Source of the DNA: Prorocentrum cordatum | Lineage: Eukaryota > Sar > Dinophyceae > Prorocentrales > Prorocentraceae | Direction of reading: 5' to 3' | Assembly: GCA_963575745.1 (NCBI GenBank) | Contig: CAUYUJ010020586.1 | Span: 62,001-126,000 of the forward strand | Length of the DNA: 64,000 nucleotides | Shown here: one piece after another, positions 10,001 through 20,800 of the stretch | Numbering within the stretch: the first letter of the stretch is position 1 | How the letters are laid out: each line of letters starts with the position of its first letter | The notes under the pieces: model-generated | Told to the model about the DNA's origin: nothing | The model's database searches: none | Seen by the model: the letters and a program-made list of their open reading frames with translations, nothing else | Made by a program: the position numbers and the translations under genes

Positions 10001-11679
10001 GGAGGAGGAGGAGGAGGAGGAGGAGGAGGAGGAGGAGGAGGTGGAGGAGGAGGAGAAGGAGGAGTAGGAGGAGGGGGAAGATGGAGGGAAGAGGGGGCCG
10101 TCGGCAGTCTGCGAGCAACGCAGGAAATTGCAAAAGAAACCCGCGGCGGGCACCAATTTCCTACAAATTACGCCACGAGCCAGCCGCAGGCGAAGAACTT
10201 TCGTCAGAGCCATGTGGGTGGGCCGCGGGTGGGCCGCGGGTGGGTCGCGGGCGGAACGCGGGTGGGTAGCGGGCGGGTCGGGAGGGTCGCGCGTGGGCCG
10301 CGGGCGGGCAGCGGGCGAGGACGACGACAACAGCATGGACGACCCCGGACCTTTGTGGCCCCTCACGCCGTCCAGTGGGCCACCGCGGCCCGTGGCTGCC
10401 CTGAAAGACCACTGCGGCCCTGGGCCCTCCCCTAAAAGAACCCGGGGCGGACTCTCCACACTCTGGCACCGCCTCCGGCGGCGCTCCTGGGGCGCTCTGC
10501 GCTCCAGTGCTGGGGTGCGGAGGCCACCCCGGGCCACTCCGGGGGGGCCTGTGGAGGCCAGCTGGGACTTCCTGGGAGGCACAACGCAGCCAAGACGAGG
10601 ACAACATCGGGAGAGGATGAATCGAGCATTTCTGAGATCCGGCGGTTCTGGAGGATGTCTCAGGCGCCGCGGCCTTCTCGGGGCGTTCTGGAACGCGCCG
10701 AGAACCTTCCGGAACGCTTCGGAACGGAGTTGTCCTCGATCCTCGTCCTGGCCCCGTCCGAGGAAGGCCGTCGGTGTGCAACCCAAAACCTTTCTCGGCG
10801 GGACTTGCCGCAGGCAACCGGATATCCGCCACAGTCGTCCGTGCAGACGTCCGTCCCGTACGTCCCTCCCGTCTCCGTGCAGGTCTGCATCATGATGCCG
10901 GAGGGGCCGCGGGGGCCATACAGCGGGAAGCCATCGAATGCCCAGCCTGCGGGCAAGGTTCGTACACAGATCCGCTGCGCCTCGTATTTGCGGGCCCCCG
11001 TCCCTAGAAGCCCCAGTTGCGATGGACATGGACAAGAATCTGGTCTCTAGCGAGACCAACATTTCGTCCACATCCACTGCGGTCCGGACTGTTGGCGCCC
11101 CTTCCCCACAGAATCCAAGACGTCGCGGATATGGATATGAATCTTGCCCGCGCAACCGATCTGGGGAGAGTGTTCCGAAGACGTCTGGCCCAATTGGTTC
11201 AGCAAGCAGCTGGGCGGCACGTGGCAGTGGTACGATGCCTCAGTGGTGCTGGATCCATGACACCCGCACGAATCGAATGAATTGCCCTCCGCGTACGTGG
11301 CCGAAGTTGTCCAACCTAGGACGATACCGTAGTTCGGGCCACCGTAGGGAGTGAATAGCATGGCCGCGTTGAAGAACACGCCGACTTGAGCACCCGTTTC
11401 GGAGAGATCGATATGCCCTGAGGAGGTTGAAGAATCGGTGGCTGCCCCCACAAAAGTAGGGATCGCTGGAATCTCGTAAGTTGTCGAAGATTTCACTGCC
11501 GTGTTCGGGTTCAGGTCGTAGAAAGGGTGGTTTGGACAATGGTTCGTCACCACTGTGCGCGTGGAACCGGAAACGGATTCCGCGTAGGAGTAGTCGGAAC
11601 CATCGTTGGCACAATCGGCCGCCTCTCCGCACCAAGCCAATCCCGCCACAATCGACGCAAGAATCACTACCGCCGCCAT
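7012..11679 (-). CDS. Secreted YHYH-domain protein, three exons
   Basis: Exons read 11679-11157, 10946-10809 and 7811 down to about 7240 (the frame stays open to a TGA at 7012). The ATG at 11679 starts a signal peptide (MAAVVILASIVAGLAWCGEA, mature Cys-rich chain after). Exon 1 holds FTPYGGPNYGIVLG and SYHCHVPPSC, the YHYH-like signature in this domain, and ends SEHSPQIG. Exon 2 supplies WAFDGFPLYGPRGPSG, the strongest family motif. Exon 3 gives DGSIDEFVYRYYVLGQYNDG, a Cys-rich segment (CFRGCCPSGETC) and a Pro/Ser/Thr linker. Both splices leave phase 1 and rejoin family motifs, supporting the model. The true 3' end is uncertain: exon 3 runs into a (CTC/CTG)n tract coding poly-Arg/Ser, so the stop at 7012 may not be real. 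YHYH proteins are widespread in algae and bacteria but have no assigned biochemical function. An extracellular or surface role is inferred from the signal peptide and cysteines. Confidence 0.8.
7090..7216. repeat. (CTC CTG)n microsatellite overlapping exon 3 frame
   Basis: CTCCTG/CTCCTC hexamers. On the minus strand they code a poly Arg-Ser run inside the open frame of the YHYH exon 3. Confidence 0.9.
7955..8142. mobile_element. 188-bp hairpin element with 12-bp perfect TIRs, copy A
   Basis: The ends TCTACAGTGGAG (7955-7966) and CTCCACTGTAGA (8131-8142) are exact inverted repeats. The 3' third holds an imperfect stem: CCAAGAAA (8079-8086) pairs with TTTCTTGG, and CACCCTG (8094-8100) with CAGGGTG (8109-8115). 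Related copies are at 15119-15300 and 55847-56038. There is no transposase; it is MITE-like and lies in intron 2 of the YHYH gene. No target duplication is seen. Confidence 0.7.
8145..8230. repeat. CTTCTGAGAAGG family, copy 4
   Basis: GGGGCTTCTGAGAAGCCCC is a perfect 19-bp palindrome with flanking CCTTC/GAAGG words, directly abutting the 188-bp element. Confidence 0.65.
8612..8642. repeat. 31-bp perfect palindrome
   Basis: CTTCGCGCTTCGCGC, a single central T, then the exact reverse complement. The word TTCGCG recurs just downstream, up to about 8740. Confidence 0.9.
8936..9125. repeat. Nested fold-back with GCGATGGATATGG words
   Basis: The outer arms GAGGCGGGGATTTATCCAT and ATGAATAAATTCCCGCCTC are inverted. 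Nested inside, GTGGATACGAATTATTTCGG faces CCCGAATATGTCCATACCCA around CCCCCGGGGG. The word GCGATGGATATGG is related to CGATGGACATGGACAAGAATC and GGATATGGATATGAATC in intron 1. Confidence 0.75.
9270..9540. repeat. CCAAGANGGCC degenerate array, copy 1
   Basis: Irregular repeats of CCCAAGACGGC / GGCCAAGAAAACCC-type words. The same vocabulary fills 31330-31910 (same orientation) and 62150-62640 and 63640-64000 (reverse orientation). Confidence 0.6.
9545..9715. repeat. (TCCTCA)n / (TCATCC)n microsatellite
   Basis: Mostly TCCTCATCC words, imperfect. Confidence 0.85.
9950..10080. repeat. (TA)n then (GGA)n microsatellite
   Basis: A short TATATATATA run is followed by about 95 bp of GGAGGA. Confidence 0.9.
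10205..10325. repeat. 10-bp GC-rich minisatellite (GGGTGGGCCGC)
   Basis: About ten variants of CGCGGGTGGGC / CGGGCGGGCAG in tandem; in each frame they read as W-A-A-G-G or G-R-G-W repeats. No gene. Confidence 0.75.
10947..11156 (-). other. Intron 1 of the YHYH gene, introner-like
   Basis: 210-nt GT-AG intron. Just inside the donor lies GCGGGCAAGATTC and just inside the acceptor GAACCTTGCCCGC (plus-strand 11139-11151 and 10949-10961), an inverted pair matching at 12 of 13 positions. A second hairpin TGGTCTC-tagc-GAGACCA sits in the middle. Removal rejoins ATC-G to GC-TGG, giving I-G-W-A-F-D-G-F in frame. Confidence 0.8.
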
Positions 11680-12379
11680 GACGTAGCTGCGGTGTTCTCG
11701 TGGGTCTGGCAAACCTTGCGACACCTTGAAGCGTGAGCACAACTTGCTTGATACCAAACGGCCTGCCCTCTGCTCTCCAATGGCGATGGGGGACGGAGCC
11801 TTGTTGGGGCCTCTCGGCGCCATGTTGCAGGGTAGCTGTGCGAACTTTGGCCATGTTGCGTCATCGTGACGGCGACTTGGGGCAATACCAGATGGTGCCC
11901 GACTGAAACCATGTTGTTCCATCTTGGGCGATCTCACCCTTCGCGGCCTCCCAACGTCCAGACACAGGGGACGGGGAATGGTGATCTACCCGAAATAGAA
12001 AATGCTGCTGTAAGGAAGTGCCCAGGCTCTAAAGCACCCACGCCCAGAGAGCACTTCGGACTATCGCACTGGATTCTGGCCTCGTTTTCCCTCGTACTGC
12101 GTCCGTCTTCGTCGCCCTCGGTCTTCCTCCTCCTCCCCGCATCCTGTACACTGCCATCGGCCACTCCTGGGCGCGCATGTCGAGCCTCATCGCACCCCCG
12201 ATGGCTCCGTGCGCGGGGCGTTCATCTGCGCACGCCCGTTTTTTTCCTGGGTGTGGGTTTGGAAGGCTGCGGAAGAGGTGCGCGAAACCCGTGCCGCGTC
12301 GTATGCGTGACCCAAATATCCCACCAGCCCTTTGTAGAGACAAGAAAATCCATCCCCATAATAAGCACCCCGACAAGCG

Positions 12380-12462
12380 AAGCCGTTTAGTAAACGCATC
12401 CAAGGAAAGAACCGAACAAGGCAGGGCCGTTTAGTAAACGCCCAGGACCGTTTAGTAAACGC
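12380..12462. promoter_or_regulatory. Three copies of the dyad CGTTTAGTAAACG
   Basis: GCCGTTTAGTAAACGC occurs at about 12383, 12427 and 12449 (the third as ACCGTTTAGTAAACGC). Each core is an odd palindrome, CGTTTA-G-TAAACG. They lie about 700 bp upstream of the YHYH start codon (minus strand). A binding-site role is a guess. Confidence 0.45.
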
Positions 12463-12464
12463 CA

Positions 12465-13000
12465 ATTGTCGGGGTCGGGGTGATGTTCCCTCCCCTGACT
12501 TTGGCCGTGGGTGGTCTGACGAATTCAATTCTTCCAACCTCCTTTCTTCCCCGTCGGGGATGGGTCTATAACTGCCCCCCATCCATAACCATCCTCTGCC
12601 CCATCCGACCAGCAGCCAACCCAGACCCATGCCATCTCCCCCCCCACTATCCATGTCAAACATGCTTCAAACTACAATTTGCCTCCACATCAAGCACAGG
12701 CTCGGGTGCCCCGCGACCACTTTGCAATGGTTTTTGAAAAGGTCGGCGGGGGTGCCCGCATACTGTCTGCCGCGCGCTGGCCAAATACGGCTGCCAACAA
12801 TTACATCAATATGAGACAGCACTGACCCCAAACAATGTGTTCCAACATACTATGTGGTGCAACCTGCGTGGTGCAACCACGTGGTGCAAGCTGAGCGGTG
12901 CAATCTATGTGGTGAAATCAATCACTTGCTCAACTTGAAACTGTCATCTCCATTGCTCGTGCAACCATCCCACCCTCCCACCCGCAACTTGGTCGCGTGA
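12465..13000. other. Intergenic, no gene seen; short GTGGTGCAAC repeat
   Basis: No supportable frame. 12845-12915 has four to five copies of TGTGGTGCAACC-type words at roughly 14-bp spacing. Confidence 0.6.
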
Positions 13001-13015
13001 CGGTGGGTACCAAAA

Positions 13016-13400
13016 AACACGTGGCAACAACACCGACGCCGACGCCGACGACGCCGCCGCCGCCGACGCCGACGACGACGATGACGCCGACGCCGACGAC
13101 GTCGCCAACGAAGACGACGACGACGATGACAACGCCGCCGACGACGACAACGACGACGACGACGCCGACGACACCGCCGCCGACGACGACGACGAAGATG
13201 ACGCCGACGCCGACGACGTCGCCAACGAAGACGACGACGACGAGGGAGCAGAGAGGACGACGACGGCGACAACGACGACAACGACGAGGGAGGACGGCGA
13301 CGACGCGAACGACGAAGGAGGGAGGACAGCGACGCCGACGACGACAACGACGAGGGAGGAGGGAAGACGACGACGATGACGATGGCGACGAAATAGGAGG
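13016..13400. repeat. (GAC)n / (GCC GAC)n degenerate microsatellite
   Basis: Trinucleotide-phased GACGAC, GCCGAC and AACGAC words across nearly 400 bp. Confidence 0.9.
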
Positions 13401-13539
13401 GACAACGACGAAACGCCGATCCGGCGTGTGAGTTTCTGAGAGCGTGGGCTTGAGCTCGCTCAAGCTTCGCTCTGCGGAGGGGGGGGGGACTTCATTTCCG
13501 ACCTATTTCCGACCTATTGCTGACCTAATTCAGTGCTTC

Positions 13540-14590
<1,051 letters not shown>

Positions 14591-15118
14591 CATTTCCACA
14601 GGCACCCGGAGCGCCCCGGATCGGCGGCACTGGCCGGAGGCCACCACAACAGGAGGGACAACGACGAAACGCCGACGAAGACGACGAGGGAAGAAGGACG
14701 ACCACGGCGACAACGACGACGGAAACGACGACGACGCCAGAACGCCGACGACGACGACGTCCGCCGACCAGCTCGGGCTCGCCGTCCAAAGGACGGGCCT
14801 TGCCGAGCCGCAGCAGGCACAAGACCAGGGTGGGGGGCGGAGGACTCCGCCGTGCATGCTGCCGCTGCTGTGCTAAACGCTACGCTGTTGTGCCGATGCG
14901 TGCCGTGAAAAGAGGTGGAGGAGGAGGAGGAGGAGGAGGAGCAGGCGGAGGAGGAGGAGGGGGAGGCCGCGACATCCAGACCGCGAGGGCCTGGACATGC
15001 ACGAATTCGCCGCCCGAGCCCTGAGAGCGGTCGAGGGCGACGGGGCGCGCCCCGCCCTGCGGGACCTTCCGCGCACTCGCCAGCGACTTGCAGGTACCCG
15101 CGTCAGCGAGAATCGACC

Positions 15119-15300
15119 CTACAGTGGAGGCCAGCCCACAAGAGACCTTCCACGACAAACCCGACCCTGAGACCCCAGGACGTCCATCGACTCTTGGTGT
15201 TAGAACGTCGCGCTTCCCATGGCGAGACTCGTCGGCCCCTGCGCCGTCGCAGAGGGCGCGCCCCGTGGCACCAGCAACCCTGGGACGCCCAGGTGCCGCT
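15119..15300. mobile_element. 188-bp hairpin element family, copy B (3' end degraded)
   Basis: Starts CTACAGTGGAGGCC like copy A and keeps CCACAAGAGACCTTCCAC, CAGGACGTCCATCGAC and a C-rich hairpin (GGCAC...CTGGG-acg-CCCAG-GTGCC, 15267-15296). The right terminal repeat is not recognisable. Confidence 0.55.
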
Positions 15301-15646
15301 CGTTCGCACAGATGGGCGCGGGCCGTGCAGCGGGGCGCTGAGGCCACGCTCGTCGCAGGGGGGGCTGGAGGGTTCCAAAAGGGGCTTTTGGGGGGGGGGG
15401 TCCAGAGAGCCCCCCAGGGGCCTCGGAACCCCATCAATACAGGGGGTGCGAAGCCCCTGGGGGACGCCTCCTGGAACACCCCCTCCCCCAAAACCCCCTT
15501 TGGAACCCTCCGGGGGTGGGGGGCTCCGCGCGAGGCGCATCGGGCCGTCGTCCAGGCCGCCGCGGCCTCGCGGTCGACACCGCGGCGCGGCGGTCCAGGG
15601 CGCTTCGATGCGCCGCGGCCCTTGCGCTTCTCGTGGCCAGGCCTGC
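15300..15646. other. Non-coding stretch with GGGG/CCCC inverted words
   Basis: No gene supported. 15380-15500 has facing GGGGGGTCCAGAG...CCCCCAGGGGCC and GCCCCTGGGGGACG...CCCCC words, a loose fold-back. Confidence 0.4.
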
Positions 15647-15647
15647 T

Positions 15648-15799
15648 CAGCGATCTGGCCCCTGAGCGCCTCCGCGGCGACTGGGGAGGCGAGGATTACA
15701 GAGCTGGTGGATTTCGGTATGCCAGGACACCTGAATCCAACAGTTCAGTAACCCTCGCTTCCCCAGTGGCCATGGAGACGCTCAGGGGCCAGATCGCTG
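15648..15799. repeat. Head-to-head inverted duplication of a coding-like segment
   Basis: Plus-strand 15648-15724 and minus-strand 15799-15724 are about 76-bp inverted copies meeting with no spacer. Read outward-to-centre on each strand they give SAIWPLSASAATGEARITEL (plus) and SAIWPLSVSMATGEARVTEL (minus). Several differences are synonymous (GAG/GAA, ACA/ACT, GCG/GCC) and others conservative (I/V, V/L, A/V). Confidence 0.7.
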
Positions 15800-16640
15800 A
15801 ACTGAAGGACCTCAGGGTGCGTAGGACCGACGTCAGAGACCGGGGGGTGGTTACAGTGGCGGCCGATACCCTGCGCAAGGACTTTGACAAAGGGACCTGC
15901 TTCGCCATGGCCTCAGTGCTCTGCATGAGCGCACGATCTTGCCCGCGGCAGCCACGCCGGAGAAGGCCTTCCTGGCTACAGTGAGGGGCAGCGATAAAGG
16001 GGGTCCTGGCCCACGGGGGACACATCGACCTGCAATCGGCGATAGGCCCCGATAGCGACCTCCCACGCTCCTGGACGACTTGTCGCGGTCCCAGCCCAAC
16101 CCGGCCTCTCCCGCCTCCGCCCCCATCGGGTGGGTGTTGACGGGGGGTGACCTGATGGAGGGGGGGGGAGAAAGGGGTTCCTCGACGGGCCCCGTGGGGC
16201 CCCTCTTGGAGCCAGCAGGGGCCCCCAAGGGGCACCAAGAGGCCATTGTCAAGGTCCTTTTCGTCACCCCTTCATCAGGAGGAACAAGCGGCACTTGTGC
16301 CGTCCAGGACCCGGATAGCGGCGCTGTTCAAAGCCTGTGAAACGCCTGTGGGAGACCCCTGCATGAACGCTCGAAAGGAGCTTGCAAGCATTAGGAGGGA
16401 GCGACGCAAGAACCCAGGAAGAGCTTCGAAGGAGCTGCGGAAAAGCTTCCAACACGCGTATGGGGGAAGAGTCGGGAAACACGCTTCCAGAGCACGCTGC
16501 AAGCTCAAGAAAGTCGCTGCGAGGATGCCTGGCCGGGAGTTGTGGAGAGGACGCTGGCGTAGCCCTGCATGTCGGCTTCTTCTCGAGCAACCCTTTTCCA
16601 CCCCCCCTTCACAAACAAAAGCCAAAGACCGCACAACCAC
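15800..16640. other. No recognisable gene
   Basis: The minus-strand frame from 16238 to 15696 contains the inner segment of the inverted duplication and may be a remnant of the same unknown coding unit, but I cannot identify it. The rest shows nothing beyond GC-rich open frames. Confidence 0.35.
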
Positions 16641-16765
16641 GAACTGTGGAGCTCCGCGCGGATCTCCTGCATCGGCGCCTGGGACCCCTTGGCGGCGCCT
16701 CCTGCGCCACTCCTGGCGCGCTCCGCGCGCCAAGAGGTCTGGAGTCCCCCCACGTTTGGGCTCCG
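16640..16765. repeat. Fold-back family (CCGCGCGGA), partial copy
   Basis: CTCCGCGCGGATCTCCTGCA, GGCGGCGCC and TGGCGCGC-tcc-GCGCGCCA hairpins match the order of elements in the complete fold-back at 24949-25115 and the copy at 56405-56530. Confidence 0.6.
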
Positions 16766-16864
16766 GCCCGGCCCTGCGAAAGGATCCCCGCCATTTTGGG
16801 CTCCGGCCCGGCTGGAGTGCCCTCTGCGGCGCACTGGCCCCTGGCCCACGTTGGCGGCGCGCGC

Positions 16865-17140
16865 AAGGGGGTCTGGGGGGGAGGGGAGAAGGCTTCTGAG
16901 AGGGAGGCTGCTTCTCAGCGGGCGCTGGCCTTGCCTCTGTAGAGAAGGCCGGCGCCTAATTACTATCGGGGGCGCGAACACATGGATTTGGCGCGCGGCC
17001 GCCAAATCTATGGATCGGGGAGGTGCCCTCCCCAAAATGCGGCTGGGCGCCTCGCCCGGCGGCGGCAATCAGCGATGTCATATGGAAGCGGGACCCGTCG
17101 CTAATCCACGCCCCCTTGATCCATGTCTGCGATCGCCTGG
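16865..17140. repeat. CTTCTGAGAAGG family copy 5 and the 3310-related repeat
   Basis: 16865-16955 has GAAGGCTTCTGAGAGG and GGCTGCTTCTCAGCG words. 16960-17140 matches the dispersed repeat at 3310-3485. Confidence 0.55.
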
Positions 17141-17277
17141 TACTAGGAAGCGGGAGTGATTCTAAGAAGCCTCCCCCCCCTCCCCCTGCCCCCCCTCTGC
17201 GCGTGGTCGACCGCGGGCTCGGCGCGGTCTCAAGCGTCCAACGCGCCATGCAACGCACAGCCATCGTACTACACCGC

Positions 17278-17430
17278 GAGGAGGAGGAGGAGGAGGAGGA
17301 GGAGGAGGAGGAGGAGGAGGAAGAGGAGGAGGGAGGAGGGAGGAGGAGGGAGGAGGGAGGAGAGGGGAGGAATGAGGGAGGAAGGATGAGGGGAGGAGGA
17401 GGGAGGAAGGAGGAGGAGGAGAAGGAGGTC
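17278..17430. repeat. (GGA)n microsatellite
   Basis: Nearly pure GGA for about 60 bp, then GGAGGGA variants. Confidence 0.95.
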
Positions 17431-17877
17431 ACGAGGTTACGAGTTCAGCAAGGCGCATGTCACCGACTAGCGCCTCGGCCGCGGCAGGCTAGGCCTGCCC
17501 GAGGGAGCGCCATCGCACTGCATTGAGAGATGGCAGAGCAGGCGCTCGAAAAAAAGGGGCCACTGCGGGTGCAGAGGCCTAGCTGGCATCGGCGGCCCGC
17601 TCAGAAGAGCAGGCCGGCCGAATGCCCAGCCACTCCTCTTCTGTCAGAGCCAGACGTGGACCCCTCGGTCCGCGCCTCCTCGACACGAGAAGCATCCTTT
17701 AGACGCAGCCGCGCGCGGACAGGCTGGAACACAGGTGTGCTCCGCTGCGCCGTGGAGGAGGAGGCGGAGGAGGAAGTAAGCTGGGATCCCTGCGCCACAG
17801 AGTCCCCGCAGGGAGGGCGCAGGGGGGCCAGAGACACACAGGATGCGCCAGATCGCGCAGTGCGCAGCCTACGCTTG
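17430..17877. other. No gene seen; possible 3' flank of LINE-B
   Basis: The sequence is GC-rich without a recognisable protein. On the minus strand it lies 3' of LINE-B ORF2 and may include its untranslated end. Confidence 0.4.
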
Positions 17878-20800
17878 TCACATCGATCTCGACCGACCGA
17901 CGCCTCCACAAACGACTGCCCGACATCCCGCCCCCCACAACGATCGGGAGCGGCCGCCCCCACTACTATCGGGAGCGGCCTCGCACCCCTCGCGCAGAGG
18001 GCGGGGCTCCCCCAACTGCACTCTAAGCCACGGGGTCCGCGCCTCAGCAGCTGAAGGGGCCTGACCCTTGCGACAAAAAATGGGGCTGGAAAGGGCCGCG
18101 GGCAGGGAAGTCGGACTGAGCTCTTTGCCCGTCCGTGGGTTGAGCCCACGCTTCGCCCTCCTTATCTGCATTAGATGATTGGCACGCGTGCTAGCAACAC
18201 GCGAGACTCCATTACAAACCTCTTTCAGCTGACGGCATGGGCCGTGTGGGAGTGTGACATAGCTGGCACAGGCTTCGCATATCACAATATGCCGTTGCCT
18301 GGCCAGCTGGTGCCCCAACTCCCTGAAGACCGCAAGCTCATCAGCAGGGCCGTCCTGGCTGGCAGGGGCGAGAACATGAGGCTGCACGGCCAAATCGAAA
18401 GTGGTGGGGGGGGGCAAGGACGGTTTGCGGGAGGGCTACACCATCGAGGGCAGCATGTGACATGCTCGCAAAGAGAATCCTGGCTCACCACCGCTGGGCG
18501 TCGGTCGGTCGACCACATCTCCTCGCGCCCGTGCGTGGCCCCATGGGGGCGTGCTCAGCCCTAGCAACGGCATTGCATTGTGCGCGCCGCCACCCCTGCC
18601 GCTCCTTCAGGAAAAAAACAACTGATGCATCGCGACCGTGAGGTGGTCTCTCGGCGGGGCCGCACGAGGGGGGGCCCTCGCGGTCTACCCGCGCAGCGTC
18701 GGCAGAGATGATCTGAACTGCACGCGAGAGGAGACCCCAAGGCAGCGCCACCGCCTTCAAGTGGGCGGACTCCGCATCCACGGCTTCTTGGGCCACTTGG
18801 GGCCCCATGCCCCCCATGTGCGCGAACAAATCGGCCCAATTTCCTGGGAAATCATGTAGCACTCCTGACGGGGCAGCGAGAATCTCTTCAATGCCCCGAT
18901 GGGCTCTTCACCCGCGCGAACTCAAGCGGCCGCTCACGGAACCGAAGAAATTCCGCCATAAGTCAGCGCGCAGTCCTCGCGCCGAGGCCTGTTCAGGTGA
19001 TCCGTGCAAATAATCCTAAACTGCGGGGCTGCCTTGCAGGCCACAAAACACCAGCGTGTCGCTCGGCCCCGGGCACCGGCTGGCGCCCTGGCAGCGCTCC
19101 GAACACCGCTCTAACGGACAGACCACAGCCCAGAAGCTCGGCGACAGCCCATCCACACCGCCTCAGTTCTGGGCTCGCACTCGCAAGCTCAGAGCCGTCG
19201 GTGTAGACGCGCCCCCCCCAGGGAAGGTGCGTGGCCCCCCAACTAGAGACAGGGGGCTGCGGGGCCACTGGGCTGATCGAGATGGGGTGAAAAAGGGATC
19301 CCGTACGCAAGCCCAAGCGTGTCCCAGTCGGGGCTCCCAAGACCATTGACCCCCTGGCCCCGTTAGAAAAGCAACGTGTTCCACGGCATCAGGCGGCAAA
19401 TGGTCTAGGTCGAGCTCCTCGGGGGCCACCTGCAGGGCCTCGCAGCCATGCAGCTCATGCCCGAAACTCCCAACGGCTCCAGAGGCACATAGCTCACGCG
19501 CGCGAGTGGACTGCAAGCCTGCTCGATGCCTGCGCCCAGGGGGGCCACGCGGCGGAGCCAACCAGGCAGCGGGCACAGCCCTCGCGATGATAGTTCTCTA
19601 GCTGAGAACGCCCAGTCGCAATGCTCAACGCCGAGGTTGCGCGTGTAGCCCTGCGGCCTCTGGTCTGTGACTCAGGTTCTTTGTTATTTGCCATCGCCCC
19701 AGTGATGCCCGCAGCGCTAGCTCGACGTCGTGCGGTGGCAACTTGAGCAGTTCACACAACACTCGTTCGTCGTCCAAGAAAAGATGAGCTGCCTGCACAG
19801 CCCATCCAAGCCTGTTTACAATAAGCACAACTGCCGAGAGCGGCCCAGCACAATGCATCCAGGAGCCATCGTCCGTGACAGCAGTAGCAAAGCCCTCCAG
19901 GCCCTGTGTAGGCTAGCGCGAGAAAACGGCCCACCCCATACAGTGGCACAGCAGCGCCCATCAAACATACAACGGTGGTATCGCACGCAGGGTCGAAGAA
20001 CTCGCCGCGCTGAGTGGCGAGCCACGCCGTGGCGCTGGCGTGAGAGCGGGCGCCAACAAGTGCCCCCGCCATGGGGCGTAGCTTCTGGAGGGCATGGGGC
20101 GTCACCCCGCTGACGCCAGCTCCGTGGGCCGCAGCAGGGAGCAGCCCCGCCCTCCATAGCGCCTTCGTCTTGCCAAGAGCTCCACGTCGTGGGGCACGTA
20201 GTCGGCGTTGGCGGGCACCGATAACAAGAAAGCGCTTCCTCTCCTGGATCCTGCGCATCTTGGACCCCGTGAGCTCATGTCCCAAGTTGCGCATATGCAG
20301 GTGACCAGAAATCCCAACCGACTTGGCGAAGCGCCCGGTGCACTTCCTGGAAACATGCGCGCCCGCCACGCAGCCGCTCTTATTTATATGCATGACCTGC
20401 CCCAGCGGCGCCACTTCATAGACAAACCAGCAAAATGCGCTGAAAAAAAAGCTCGGTTTGCCTCGCACTGGGGCCGACCCACTGGAAGCTGACGTCGCCC
20501 ATGCGGGCCCTTGGCGTGATTCACGGGGAAGCAAGGCGCAGGCGATCGAGCGCATCTCGGAGCAGAAGGGGCATCATGGCGCCAGCGTGCGAGCAACCTG
20601 CCAGTATTCCTTGAGCAAAGGAATAACACATAGACACAGAGCCATAAGCACGAATCAACCTGGGTAGCCGGTCCAATGACAATAGAAGCCACGCCGATCC
20701 CGATGGGAAATCGAGCCGCCGAGCATGCTGCAGCAAGACTTTCAACCGAATAGTTTCGATCAGTGAGCACACTCACGGACTCTTGGTTCTGTAAACTCGC

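Larger units (their letters stand above)
7812..10808 (-). other. Intron 2 of the YHYH gene, GC-AG type, 2997 nt
   Basis: The donor is G^GCAAGTCC (10808 downwards), the classic GC-donor context, and the acceptor is GTGCCAG^GGGGC at 7812. Splicing restores the frame (C-G-G-G-T-A-T-D-Y-S). The intron carries the 188-bp hairpin element, a CTTCTGAGAAGG repeat, a 31-bp perfect palindrome, a nested fold-back, a CCAAGANGGCC array and several microsatellites. Confidence 0.7.

Noticed and set aside
9879-10067. Poly-Glu protein after the TA tract
   Set aside because: (GGA)n translation.
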